39,047 nucleotides of DNA from Planctomycetota bacterium (GTDB taxonomy: Bacteria; Planctomycetota; MHYJ01; WSZJ01), in NCBI GenBank assembly GCA_016190145.1, contig JACPRD010000056.1, positions 1 to 39,047 on the forward strand, given 5' to 3'. The position numbers were made by a program, and so were the translations under genes. This document shows, piece by piece, positions 7,094-16,319 of this stretch (positions within the stretch are counted from its first letter, which is position 1; each line of letters starts with the position of its first letter). The notes under the pieces were generated by a model, which did not search any database, was not told the DNA's origin, and was given only the letters and a program-made list of their open reading frames with translations.

Positions 7094-8397
7094 GCGCGCG
7101 CGCGAAAGCGGCGTCGGTCGCGGGGGCGATCCTGGTCGCGGCAGCGGCGATGTCGCCGTGGGTCCTGCCCCGCGGCCCCGCCGACGCTTCGGACGCCCCC
7201 GCCTTCTTCCCCCTCGTCGTCCTCGAGGACCGCTCGCGCGAAGGACGGGCCCTTCCGGGCGATCCGCTTGCGGGGAAGCGGATGTACGACACGCACTGCG
7301 CTTCGTGCCACGGGTTCACGGGGGAGGGCGACGGGCCGGCGGCGCAGCTCCTGTGGCCGCGCCCTCGCGTGCACACCGACGCTTCTTACATGAACGCGCG
7401 GAGCGACGCCGATCTGTTCCTGGCGATCCAGCAGGGGGGGAAGGCGGTGGGGCGGTCCGGGTTGATGCCGGCGTGGGATGACCGGTTCGACGCGCTGGAG
7501 GTCTGGGCGCTGGTCGCCTACGTGCGATCGCTGGCGCCGCCGCCGCCCGCGGGCGCGCCGGCGCACGCAAGGGTGCGGGATCGCGAGACGATTCTCTCGA
7601 AGGATCGCGCGGCGCAGGCCGCGCGGGAGAGCGGGACGGCGGTCGAGCACCGGGTGGTGGCGCACGTGCTGGAGGCTGCGAACGGGGAGCCTGCGGGGTA
7701 CGTGATGTACCCGTCGGAGATCGTGGGAGGCGTGCGCGCCGGCTTCTCGCTCGCGTTCGACGCCGAGGGCAACCTCGTCGGGGCCGAGTCGCACCGGCGG
7801 CTCCGGGTGCGCGGGCTGGACCCGGGGGCCGTGGACCGCTGGCTCGCGGCGCTCGGGCGCGAGCGGCTCGAGGGCGCCCCGGAGATCGAAGCCGACCTGA
7901 AGCTCGTGCTGAACGGGGCCGCCGCGCGGCTTCGCGCCGCGGTGGCCCAGCACTGGCGCGACGTCGCCGAGGCCGACGACCTCCTGCGCCGTCCGCCCGC
8001 CAACTCCGGTACGAAGATCTATCTCTCGCACTGCGCGAGTTGCCACGGCGCCACGGGCCGCGTCCTGGGCCCCGGCGTGGTCGAAGGCCCCTTCCGCCCC
8101 CGCAATTTCGCCGACGGCGCGCGCATGAACCAGCTGTCCGACGCTTACTTGAAGTCTGTCGTCACCGAGGGCGGCCTGCACTGGAATCTCTCCGGCTCGA
8201 TGCCGTCCTTCTATTCGCTCACGAACGAGGACCTCGACGCGCTCGTCCGGCACGTCCGGTCGTTCGCGATTCCCCAGCCCGAAAAACCGTGCCCCTGCTC
8301 CGGACGCGAGGGATCCTGCACGATGGTCGACGCCGCCAACCACTGCCGCTGCCGCGGCGTCCATACGACGGAGGAACAATGTCCGCACGCCAAATGA
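7090..8397 (+). CDS. Dihaem cytochrome c with Cys-rich tail
   Basis: A 435-residue exported protein with an N-terminal signal/anchor (residues 7-22) and two cytochrome c domains, each with a CASCH haem site (70-74 and 315-319). Candidate axial Met ligands lie in GLMPAWDD and GSMPSFY. Between the domains is a roughly 190-residue segment of unknown fold. The C-terminal 35 residues are unusually Cys-rich (CPCSG, C, CRCRG, C), resembling a small metal-binding tail. ATGA overlap with the YHS gene and 19-nt overlap with the TolC-type gene place it firmly in the efflux operon. The function is probably periplasmic electron transfer, perhaps copper oxidation state (inference). Confidence 0.85.
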   Translation: MSARAKAASVAGAILVAAAAMSPWVLPRGPADASDAPAFFPLVVLEDRSREGRALPGDPLAGKRMYDTHCASCHGFTGEGDGPAAQLLWPRPRVHTDASYMNARSDADLFLAIQQGGKAVGRSGLMPAWDDRFDALEVWALVAYVRSLAPPPPAGAPAHARVRDRETILSKDRAAQAARESGTAVEHRVVAHVLEAANGEPAGYVMYPSEIVGGVRAGFSLAFDAEGNLVGAESHRRLRVRGLDPGAVDRWLAALGRERLEGAPEIEADLKLVLNGAAARLRAAVAQHWRDVAEADDLLRRPPANSGTKIYLSHCASCHGATGRVLGPGVVEGPFRPRNFADGARMNQLSDAYLKSVVTEGGLHWNLSGSMPSFYSLTNEDLDALVRHVRSFAIPQPEKPCPCSGREGSCTMVDAANHCRCRGVHTTEEQCPHAK

Positions 8398-9722
8398 CGG
8401 TGCTGATGGCCCTCGCCCTCGCGGGGTGCGCTTCGCAGGACGTACGGAAGAACTTCGGGGATTCGCTCATCGACCACCACAGTGGCATGGAATTGTCACT
8501 GTTGCCCGTGAACTGGTCCGACGGGCTATCGCTGGCGGAAGTGCTCGAGTCGATCGACCAGTTCGGCCGGACACGCGCTGCGTTCGAGGAGATCGAAGCG
8601 GCGCGCGGGAGGCGGCTGGCGGCGGAGGTGCCGGCGAACAATCCCGAACTGGGATTCGAGGGAGCGCAGAGCGTGGACGGCGACGCCACGACCGCCGGGC
8701 TCGGCGTGTCGCAGGTCTTCGAGCTCGGGGGGCGGCGGCGGAAACGCACGGCGGTGGCGGAGGCGGGGATCGGGCGCGCGGAGGCGGAGGCGCGCGACGT
8801 GCGCCGGGAGTTCCAGGCGCGCGCGCGGACGGCGTACTGGGCCGCGGTCGCCGCGGAGCGCCGGGTCGAGGTGGCGCGGCGGAGCGCGGAGCTGGCCGAC
8901 AAGGTCGTCGAGGTCGCGGTCGCGCGTTACGAGGCCCGGCAGGCGGCCGCCATCGACGTGAACCTCGCGAAAGTCCGCGCCGGGCAGGCGCGAGCGGGCG
9001 TGCGGCGGGCGGAGGGGGAAGCGGAGTCGTCGCGGGCCGAGGTGCTCGCGTTCGTTGCGGATCCGGGGCGCGCGCCCGAAGGCTGGAAGCTGTCCGACGG
9101 ATTCCCGGCCGAGCGGCCGGCCGTCGATCTCGCGAAGGCGCTCCAGGCGGCGCACGGCGACCGGCCCGACCTCGCGGCGCTGGACGCCGCCGGCGTCGAG
9201 GCGGGCGCGCGGATCGATCTGGCGCGGGCCGACGCGGCGCCCGACCTGGGGCTCGGCCTCGGCTACGAGTTCGAGCGCGACCGCGTCGAAGGCGACGGCG
9301 TCGACATCCGGGACTCGTCCCACTCGATCACTTTCGGCGTCACCCTGACCCTTCCCGTCCTCAACCGCCGCCGCGGCGAAATCGCCGAGGCCGAGTCCGA
9401 CCGGCGGCGCCTGGCCGCGCTGCGCACGGCCCTGGAATCCGAGATCGGCCGCGACGTGACGGCGGCGGAGGCGAAGATGCGCGCGGCGGGCGACGTGCTG
9501 GCGCTCTACGAAAAGGAAGTGCTTCCTGCCGCCGAGAAAAACCTCGAGGACGTGCGCGCCGCGTACGCCGCCGGCGAGCTGGCGATCGTCGAACTCCTGC
9601 GCGCCCAGGAGGACTGGCAGTCGGTCCTCGCCGAATCCGTCGATGCGGCGGCGGGGTATGCCGAAGCGCGGGCCGAGCTCGAGTCGGTGGTGGGACGTCC
9701 GCTGGGGGATATCCTGAAATGA
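8379..9722 (+). CDS. TolC-family outer-membrane efflux lipoprotein (CusC/CzcC type)
   Basis: A 447-residue outer-membrane channel subunit. The N-terminus is a lipoprotein signal with lipobox LAGC. The body has the long helical repeats of TolC-type proteins, rich in Ala, Glu and Arg, with two homologous halves, the second ending in YAAGELAIVELLRAQEDW, a typical OEP-family C-terminal motif. The ATG at 8379 has GGAGGA 3 nt upstream; a second ATG at 8394 is possible. The gene overlaps the cytochrome gene by 19 nt and the adaptor gene by 4 nt. It would form the exit duct for the RND pump. Confidence 0.9.
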   Translation: MSARQMTVLMALALAGCASQDVRKNFGDSLIDHHSGMELSLLPVNWSDGLSLAEVLESIDQFGRTRAAFEEIEAARGRRLAAEVPANNPELGFEGAQSVDGDATTAGLGVSQVFELGGRRRKRTAVAEAGIGRAEAEARDVRREFQARARTAYWAAVAAERRVEVARRSAELADKVVEVAVARYEARQAAAIDVNLAKVRAGQARAGVRRAEGEAESSRAEVLAFVADPGRAPEGWKLSDGFPAERPAVDLAKALQAAHGDRPDLAALDAAGVEAGARIDLARADAAPDLGLGLGYEFERDRVEGDGVDIRDSSHSITFGVTLTLPVLNRRRGEIAEAESDRRRLAALRTALESEIGRDVTAAEAKMRAAGDVLALYEKEVLPAAEKNLEDVRAAYAAGELAIVELLRAQEDWQSVLAESVDAAAGYAEARAELESVVGRPLGDILK

Positions 9723-11893
9723 AGCGATTTTGCGCGGCAGCGGGGGCGCTTCTGCTGGCGGCGGCGCTTCTCGCTCACGAGGGACACAAGGCGCTCGAGG
9801 CGAAGGGCGTCAAGGTGCAGGGGATGCTGGTGATTCTCGACCCGCGGACCGAGCGGGCGATCGGGGTCGCCACGGCGACGGCACGCCGGGGCACGGTGGA
9901 GGACGCTCTCGCCGTGAACGCGGCCGCGGCGCTCGCGCCCGGAGCGCGGTCGTTCGCGAGCGCGCGTCTGGCGGGAACGGTGACCGCCGTCAACGTCGCG
10001 GTCGGCGCCCGCGTGCGCGCCGGAGACGTGCTGGCCACGGTCGAATCGCTCGAACTGGAGTCGCTGGCGCTGCACTGGCGGCAGTCCGAGGAGGATCTGC
10101 GGTTCGCGGAAGCCGATCTCGCGCGCGCGAAATCGGTCACGCCCGCGGTGCTTCCCGAACAGGAACTCGACTCGCTTCAGGCGGCCGTCGCGGAGCGGCG
10201 GCTGGCCGCGGCGGCGGCGAGGGCGAAGCTCCTTCTTGTCGGGCTCACCGAGGAAGGGCTTGCCCTCGTCCGCGACGGCGGCGCTCCCGCGCGGTTTCTC
10301 CCCGTGACGGCGGCGCTCGACGGCATCGTTTCGCACGTGGACGTCGCGGTGGGGGAGCCGGTCCTTCCCGACCGGCACCTGTTCGAAGTGGACGACGACC
10401 GCGAGATCTGGGTCGTGGGCAGCGTGCCCGAGCCGTTCGCGGCGGACGCCGCGACTGGCCGCGAGACGCGCATCACCTTCGAGGCCGTCCCCGGGAAGAC
10501 CTTCACGGGACGCATTACCCGGATCGCGGGCCGCATCGAGGAAGCCTCGCGGATTCTTCGCGTCGCGGTGAAGCTCGAGGAGCCGGGTGCCGTCCGCCCG
10601 GGCACGCCGGGACGGATGGAAATCGTCCGCCGGACGGCCGATGCCATCCTGGTCCCTTCCGCCGCCGTCGGCGGGCGCGGCCTCGACCGGTACGTCTTCG
10701 TTTCGCTCGGCAACGGGCGGTATCGCCGGCAGGACGTGGTGCCCGGCATCCGCCGAAGCGGCGAAATCGAGATCGCGCGGGGGCTCAAGGAGGGCGAACC
10801 CGTCCTCACGGATGGCGTCCACCAGCTCAGCGCGCTCTTCGCCACGGGAACGCTCGAGCTGCACGCGGAAGCCTGGGATTTGTGGGGGATCCGCGTGGCG
10901 GAAGTGGATCTCCGTGGGGTCGACGAGGTCCTGAGGCTGCCGGCGACGCTGGGAGTTCCGCCGGGGGCATCCGGTTTCGCCTCGCCCCTTGTTCCCGGCA
11001 AGATCCGCCGCATCCTGGCGTTCCCCGGCGACACCGTCGCAGCGGGCGCCGCGCTCGCGGAGATCGACTCGCTCGAAATGCGCGAAACACAGGTGGACCT
11101 GGTGCGCAGCAACTCGCGCCTGGCGCTTCTCGAATTGCGGGCTGCCGGGCTGCGGGAGCTGGAGAAGAAGGGGATTGCGGCGCGGAAGGAGCTTCTCAAG
11201 GTCGAGTCGGACCTTCGCCTCGAACGCCTGGCCGAGCAGGCGCTCCGCGCCCGGCTGGCGACCGCCGGTATGTCTTCCTCGGACATCGCGGGCGTCGTCG
11301 CCGACAGGACTCCGAGGGAGGCCCTGCTTCTGCGCGCCCCCATCGCGGGAGTGATCGTCGCCGCGGACGTCGCCGTCGGCCAGGTCGTCGAGCCGCACGA
11401 GCGCCTCTTCGAAATCGCCGACCTCGCCCGCATCCAGGCCGAGGGAGCCCTCTCGGAGGCCGACCTGCCGCGCGTTCCCTCGCCCACCGGCCGTCCCGTC
11501 TTCGTCCGCCCCGTCGCGTTTCGAGGCCTCGCCTGGACCGGCGCGGTCGTGGTGACCGCTCCCGCCGTGGGCGCCGGCAACGTCCTCTCGATCTGGGGCG
11601 AAGTCGCCAACCGCTCCGGCCAGCTCCTCCCGGGCATGGTCGCGGAAATGGTGCTCGTCGTCTCGGAAGGAAAGGGCGACCGGCCGATCACCGCTCCGCT
11701 CGAGTCCCTCTGGCCGTCGGGCGGCGAATGGTTCGTGTTCCTCGAGGACGGCGACGGCTTCCGCCGCCAGCGCGTCGTCCCCGGCCGCCGCGGCAGCCGC
11801 TTCGCCGAAATCCGCCAGGGCCTCTTTCCCGGCGACAGGGTCGCCACCAGCGGCCTCGACGCTCTCGACATCGCCATCGGATCGCTTCGCTGA
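9719..11893 (+). CDS. Double-length RND periplasmic adaptor (two fused CusB-type modules)
   Basis: A 724-residue exported protein, about twice the usual adaptor length. After a signal peptide and a HEGHK motif, residues about 35-378 form a complete membrane-fusion module: lipoyl half, helical hairpin, second lipoyl half (DGIVSHVDVAVGEPV), beta-barrel (GRITRIAGRIEEASR) and membrane-proximal domain (GLKEGEPVLTDG). Residues about 390-724 repeat the same order, with PGKIRRILAFPGDTV, a helical hairpin, AGVIVAADVAVGQVV, GAVVVTAPAVGAG and a final LFPGDRVATSG. RND adaptors act as dimers or hexamers, so a covalent two-module chain could fix an asymmetric dimer. ATGA overlap upstream and TGATG overlap with the pump gene. 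Confidence 0.85.
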   Translation: MKRFCAAAGALLLAAALLAHEGHKALEAKGVKVQGMLVILDPRTERAIGVATATARRGTVEDALAVNAAAALAPGARSFASARLAGTVTAVNVAVGARVRAGDVLATVESLELESLALHWRQSEEDLRFAEADLARAKSVTPAVLPEQELDSLQAAVAERRLAAAAARAKLLLVGLTEEGLALVRDGGAPARFLPVTAALDGIVSHVDVAVGEPVLPDRHLFEVDDDREIWVVGSVPEPFAADAATGRETRITFEAVPGKTFTGRITRIAGRIEEASRILRVAVKLEEPGAVRPGTPGRMEIVRRTADAILVPSAAVGGRGLDRYVFVSLGNGRYRRQDVVPGIRRSGEIEIARGLKEGEPVLTDGVHQLSALFATGTLELHAEAWDLWGIRVAEVDLRGVDEVLRLPATLGVPPGASGFASPLVPGKIRRILAFPGDTVAAGAALAEIDSLEMRETQVDLVRSNSRLALLELRAAGLRELEKKGIAARKELLKVESDLRLERLAEQALRARLATAGMSSSDIAGVVADRTPREALLLRAPIAGVIVAADVAVGQVVEPHERLFEIADLARIQAEGALSEADLPRVPSPTGRPVFVRPVAFRGLAWTGAVVVTAPAVGAGNVLSIWGEVANRSGQLLPGMVAEMVLVVSEGKGDRPITAPLESLWPSGGEWFVFLEDGDGFRRQRVVPGRRGSRFAEIRQGLFPGDRVATSGLDALDIAIGSLR

Positions 11894-14800
11894 TGCTCAA
11901 CCGGATCATCGCGCTCTCGCTGACCCGCCGCGGCCTCGTGCTCGGCGCCGCGCTCGCGCTTTCCGTCTACGGCGGCTGGATCGCCGCGGGAATGAAGATC
12001 GACGTGCTCCCCGGCCTCGACCGCCCCACGGTCACCGTGATGACGGAATCGCCGGGCCTGGCGCCCGAGGAAGTCGAACGCCTCGTCACCTTCCCGATCG
12101 AAACCTCGGTGAACGGATCCTCGGGCGTCCGCCGCGTCCGCTCCGCGAGCGGCGTCGGCCTCTCGATCGTCTGGGTCGAGTTCGACTGGGGGACCGACGT
12201 CTATCAGGACCGGCAGATCGTCGCCGAGAAACTCGCGCAGGTCCGCGAGCGCCTCCCCGAAGGCGTTCACGCCGAAATGGCCCCCATCTCCTCCATCATG
12301 GGCGAGATCCTCCTCGTGTCGCTTTCGTCCGGCGACGGCACGACGAAACCCATGGACCTGCGCACGATCGCCGAATGGAACGTCCGCCCCCGCATCCTCT
12401 CCGTCCCCGGCGTCGCCCAGGTCACCGTCATCGGCGGCGGCCTCCGGCAGATCCAGGTCACCACCAGCCCCGAAAGGCTCCGCCGCTACGACGTCACCCT
12501 CGACGACCTCGTGGACGCCGTACGGGACTCCAACGCCGCGGGCGCCGCGGGCGGATTCCTCATCGAACCCCAGACCGAATCCCTCATCCGCATCTCCGGC
12601 CGCGCCGAGTCCCTCGACGACATCCGCTCCGGCGTCGTCGCCGACCGCAAGCCCGCACCCGTCCTCGTCCACGACGTCGCCGACGTGGACTTCGGCACCG
12701 CCGTCGCCCGGGGCGACGGCTCCGTCGGCGGCTCCCCGGCCGTCATCCTCTCCATCCAGAAACAGCCGGACGCCGACACCGTCCGCCTCTCCGCCGAAAT
12801 CGACGCCGTCCTCGCCTCCCTCAAGGGCTCCCTGCCGAAGGACGTCGTCGTCAACCCCGCCCTCTTCCGCCAGGAAACCTTCATCCACGCCGCCATCGAA
12901 AACGTCCTCCACGCCCTCCGCGACGGAACCCTCCTCGTCGTCGTCATCCTCGTCCTCTTCCTCTGGAACCTCCGAACCTCCGTCGTCAACCTCGCCGCCA
13001 TCCCCCTCTCCCTCGTCGTCACCGTCCTCGTCTTCCACGCCTTCGGCCTCTCCATCAATACCATGACCCTCGGCGGCCTCGCCGTCGCCATCGGCGAACT
13101 CGTCGACGACTCCATCGTCGACGTCGAAAATATCTTCCGCCGCCTCCGCGAAAACCGCGCGCGTCCCGCCCCCGATCACCCCCTGCTCGTCGTCTACCGC
13201 GCCTCCGCCGAAGTCCGTAACTCCATCGTCTACGCCACCCTCGTCATCGTCGTCGCCCTCTTCCCCCTCATGTCCCTCTCCGGCGTCGAAGGACGCCTCT
13301 TCGCCCCCGTCGGCTACGCCTACGTCACCGCCCTCGCCTCCTCCCTCCTCGTCAGCCTCACCGTCACCCCCGCCCTCGCATACCTCCTCCTCGGCCGCGC
13401 ACGCGTCACCGAACGCCGCGGCGACCCCGCCCTCCTGCGCTTCCTCAAGGCCGCCGACCGCCGCCTCCTCCAGTTCACCCTCCGCCACCCCGTCCTCGTC
13501 CTCGTCCCCCCCGCCCTCGGCGTCGCCGCCGCCGCCTGGGCCTTCACACGCATGGGCGGTGAGTTCCTCCCACCCTTCAATGAAGGCTCCTTCACCGTCA
13601 ACATCGCCGCCGAACCCGGAACGTCGCTGGCCGAGTCGAACCGGCTGGGGCGGGTGGCGGAAGGGCTGATGCGGGAGGTTCCGGAAGTGGCCTCCACCGC
13701 GCGGCGCACGGGTCGCGCGGAGATGGACGAGCACGCGGAGGGGGTCAACTCCTCCGAGATCGACGTGCTCCTCCGCGCCGGCCGGCCGCGCGACGTGGTG
13801 ATGGCCGACATCCGCGAGCGCCTCTCCTACATGACGGGCGTCGCGGTCAACGTCGGCCAGCCGATCTCGCACCGCATCGACCACCTGATGAGCGGCGTTC
13901 GCGCCCAGCTCGCGGTGAAGATCTACGGCCCCGACCTCACGGTGCTCCGCGACACGGCCGCGCACCTCGCCGACTCCATGTCGAAAGTCCCCGGCGTCGT
14001 CGATCTCCAGGTTGAACCCCAGGTCAACATCCCGCAGGTCCGGGTGCGCGTGAAGCGCGACGCGCTGATCCTCTACGGCCTCTCGGCGGGTCACGTCGCC
14101 GACGCGCTCGAGACCGCGCTTCGCGGACGCACCGTCTCGCAGGTCCTCGAGGGCGACGCGACGCTCGACCTCGTCGTCTGGTTCGACGAGGACGCCCGCA
14201 ACGACACCGACGTCATCGGCCAGACGCTTCTCACCACCCCTTCCGGCGCCCGCATCCCGCTGGCCGCCGTCGCCGACGTCATCCGCTCCACGGGCCCCAA
14301 CACCGTCAACCGCGAAAACGCTGCCCGCCGCATCACGGTCCAGTGCAACGTCGCGGGCCGCGACCTCGATTCCGTCGTCGCCGACATCCGCGCCCTCGAA
14401 CCCTCCCTCGCCCTCAAACCCGGCTACCGCGTCGAGTACGGCGGCCAGTTCGAAGCCCGCCGCGCCGCTGCCGGCCGCATCGCCGTCCTCTCCGGCTTCG
14501 CGATCCTCGTCATCTTCGTCCTCCTCGCCCGCGCCCTCGACTCCTGGCGCGCCGCCCTCCAGTGCCTCGTCAACCTCCCCCTCGCCTTCGTCGGCGGCGT
14601 CCTCGCCGCGTGGTGGTTCGGCGGCCGCACCCTCTCCGTCGCCTCCCTCATCGGCTTCATCACCCTCACCGGCATCGTCATGCGCAACGGCATCATGATG
14701 ATCAGCCACTACATCCACCTCATGAAGCACGAAGGAGAAGTCTTCGGCGAGGCCATGATCATCCGCGGCTCCCTCGAACGTCTCGCCCCCGTCCTCATGA

Positions 14801-15060
14801 CCGCCCTCACCGCCGGCATCGGCCTGGTCCCCCTGGCGCTCGGAAAGGGCGAAACCGGTAAGGAAATCCTCCACCCCCTCGCCATCGTCGTCATCGGCGG
14901 CCTCGTCTCCAGCACCCTTCTCGACCAGTTCGTCACACCGGCACTCTTCTTCCTGCTCGGCAGGAAGGTCTACGAGAAGCGCCGCTCCCAGTCCCACGCT
15001 CCGGAACCCGTGCCGCCTGAACTGGCGGCCGCCGTGGCGGAATCAGGAGAGATCCCATGA
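11893..15060 (+). CDS. Heavy-metal efflux RND pump (CusA/CzcA family)
   Basis: A 1055-residue inner-membrane proton-driven pump with the usual RND layout of twelve membrane helices and two large periplasmic loops. Seen: DVLPGLDRPTVTV after the first helix, IGELVDDSIVDVEN (helix 4 with the paired Asp of the proton relay), the second-half start FTRMGGEFLPPFNEGSF, and TGIVMRNGIMMISHY in helix 10. It most resembles the HME (heavy-metal) subfamily, but metal specificity (Cu, Ag, Zn, Co) cannot be read off confidently. Operon context with YHS and cytochrome proteins favours copper (inference). Codon use changes abruptly near 13620, from C-ending to G-ending codons. Confidence 0.9.
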   Translation: MLNRIIALSLTRRGLVLGAALALSVYGGWIAAGMKIDVLPGLDRPTVTVMTESPGLAPEEVERLVTFPIETSVNGSSGVRRVRSASGVGLSIVWVEFDWGTDVYQDRQIVAEKLAQVRERLPEGVHAEMAPISSIMGEILLVSLSSGDGTTKPMDLRTIAEWNVRPRILSVPGVAQVTVIGGGLRQIQVTTSPERLRRYDVTLDDLVDAVRDSNAAGAAGGFLIEPQTESLIRISGRAESLDDIRSGVVADRKPAPVLVHDVADVDFGTAVARGDGSVGGSPAVILSIQKQPDADTVRLSAEIDAVLASLKGSLPKDVVVNPALFRQETFIHAAIENVLHALRDGTLLVVVILVLFLWNLRTSVVNLAAIPLSLVVTVLVFHAFGLSINTMTLGGLAVAIGELVDDSIVDVENIFRRLRENRARPAPDHPLLVVYRASAEVRNSIVYATLVIVVALFPLMSLSGVEGRLFAPVGYAYVTALASSLLVSLTVTPALAYLLLGRARVTERRGDPALLRFLKAADRRLLQFTLRHPVLVLVPPALGVAAAAWAFTRMGGEFLPPFNEGSFTVNIAAEPGTSLAESNRLGRVAEGLMREVPEVASTARRTGRAEMDEHAEGVNSSEIDVLLRAGRPRDVVMADIRERLSYMTGVAVNVGQPISHRIDHLMSGVRAQLAVKIYGPDLTVLRDTAAHLADSMSKVPGVVDLQVEPQVNIPQVRVRVKRDALILYGLSAGHVADALETALRGRTVSQVLEGDATLDLVVWFDEDARNDTDVIGQTLLTTPSGARIPLAAVADVIRSTGPNTVNRENAARRITVQCNVAGRDLDSVVADIRALEPSLALKPGYRVEYGGQFEARRAAAGRIAVLSGFAILVIFVLLARALDSWRAALQCLVNLPLAFVGGVLAAWWFGGRTLSVASLIGFITLTGIVMRNGIMMISHYIHLMKHEGEVFGEAMIIRGSLERLAPVLMTALTAGIGLVPLALGKGETGKEILHPLAIVVIGGLVSSTLLDQFVTPALFFLLGRKVYEKRRSQSHAPEPVPPELAAAVAESGEIP

Positions 15061-15494
15061 AATGCGCCATTCCCGCCTTCCTCGCCCTCGCTGTCTTCGC
15101 CACAGGCTGCGGGAAGGAAGATGACCACTCCGGACACAATCACGGCAAGGACGCCCACGGCGGTACGCCCGTAAAGGTCGAGTCCAAAGGATTCGATGAT
15201 TCGATCGCCCAGATGGAAGCGCGTCTCGCCTCCATCGACGCCCTCGTCGCTTCCGGGAAACTCGACGAAGTTCACAAGGACGCCGAGGCGATCCAGAAAC
15301 TCGCCGAAGGTCTCCCCGAGCACGCCAAGGGCTTCGCGGCCGAAAAGGCGACCGCGATCGGCGCAGCGTCGAAGGAACTCGCCGGATTTTTCGCGGAAAT
15401 CGACGAGGCCGCCGACAACGGAAAGAAGGATGAGACCGTCGCGGTCGTGAAGAAGATGAAGGACCTGGTGGCCCGGCTGAAGGGGATGAAGTAG
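15057..15494 (+). CDS. His-rich lipoprotein at the end of the efflux operon
   Basis: A 145-residue lipoprotein (lipobox ATGC at about residue 18). Immediately after the lipid anchor is a His-rich stretch, DDHSGHNHGKDAHGG, a likely metal-binding segment. The remainder is charged and helical (about 45-145), consistent with a small four-helix bundle. The start overlaps the pump stop (ATGA). Probable role: periplasmic metal chaperone or buffer delivering ions to the pump (inference). Confidence 0.75.
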   Translation: MKCAIPAFLALAVFATGCGKEDDHSGHNHGKDAHGGTPVKVESKGFDDSIAQMEARLASIDALVASGKLDEVHKDAEAIQKLAEGLPEHAKGFAAEKATAIGAASKELAGFFAEIDEAADNGKKDETVAVVKKMKDLVARLKGMK

Positions 15495-15560
15495 GCGCCG
15501 ATGTCTCAGGCATGATTTTCGCTGCAGCCCCGCGCGCGCGAATGCCGAAGAAATTCACGC

Positions 15561-16109
15561 ATGCGCCTCTTCGATTTTCTCCTCGTGACGCTCATCACCG
15601 CGGCGCTGGCCTCGGTCATCGTCGTCTTCCGCGACGACGCCATGCCGTATCCGGTCCGGCACCCCGACGTCGCCCTCGACGCGCCCCACGCGCGCCCTTG
15701 GGCGGGGATCATGATCCACTCGAGCGGCACGCGGCGGGGGGGTCTCGCCACCATCGAGAAGGCGCACGCGACGCACGGCGGCGCTCCCTTCCATTTCGTC
15801 ATCGGCAACGGTACCGAAACGCCGGACGGGGCGGTCGAGGAAGCCCCGCGCTGGCGCGAGGACCGGCCGGGGAAGAACCCGGACGCGATCGAGGTCTGCA
15901 TCGTCGGCGACCTGGAGCGCGAGCGCATGACCAAGCGGCAGGACCTGGCGCTTCGGGATCTTCTCCTGCGCGTCTGCCGCGAAAAGATGATCCCGGCGTC
16001 GGAGGTCTACGCGGAGAGCGAGAAACGGAAGGGGATTGCGTGTCCCGGGCGGTACTTCGACGCAGCGGGGACGCGGATCTGGCTGCAGGCGGCGTTGGGA
16101 AAGCAGTGA
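15561..16109 (+). CDS. N-acetylmuramoyl-L-alanine amidase/PGRP-fold protein, possibly inactive
   Basis: A 182-residue protein with one N-terminal membrane segment (about 5-22). It has an amidase_2/PGRP-like domain: GIMIHSSGTRRG (first zinc His), FHFVIGNG (conserved strand) and ACPGRYFD (last zinc ligand, Cys). Where active relatives have GHRD before the CPG motif, this protein reads AESEKRKG, so the second zinc His appears missing. It may bind rather than cleave peptidoglycan. There is no clear Shine-Dalgarno before the ATG at 15561. The stop codon overlaps the first bases of the 142-bp palindromic element. Its relation to the efflux operon 66 bp upstream is unclear. Confidence 0.7.
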   Translation: MRLFDFLLVTLITAALASVIVVFRDDAMPYPVRHPDVALDAPHARPWAGIMIHSSGTRRGGLATIEKAHATHGGAPFHFVIGNGTETPDGAVEEAPRWREDRPGKNPDAIEVCIVGDLERERMTKRQDLALRDLLLRVCREKMIPASEVYAESEKRKGIACPGRYFDAAGTRIWLQAALGKQ

Positions 16110-16249
16110 GAGTTTGAGAAACATTCGCGTGCCGACCCTCGCGGCACGGCCCGTGCCGCGCGTCTGACCTGGTGGGTTGCATCCTGGCCTTGCGGCGCGC
16201 GGCGCGGGCCGGCCGCTCGGGTCGTCCCGCGACTGTTTCTCAAACTCTG
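16108..16249. mobile_element. 142-bp palindromic element with terminal inverted repeats, copy 2
   Basis: Same length as copy 1 (5-146) but in opposite orientation: the TTCGCGTGCCG end is on the left and the GTCGCGGGACG end on the right. The tips are GAGAGTTTGAGAAACA (16108-16123) and its near-inverse at 16234-16249. The inner stem (16150-16164 with about 16194-16208) differs in sequence from copy 1 yet stays paired, with two changes tolerated as G-U. It overlaps the stop codon of the preceding gene. Confidence 0.75.
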
Positions 16250-16319
16250 TGGAGGGCTGGACATTGAAGGCGGGCCGCGGCGCGGACGACAGTTGGAACA
16301 AACCGGCCGGAATCCAGGA

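Noticed and set aside
10177..14997. 1606-codon open frame antisense to the adaptor and pump genes
   Set aside because: It is Asp/Glu/Gly-rich and arises from the C-ending codon use of the sense genes; no domain, start signal or ribosome site is visible.
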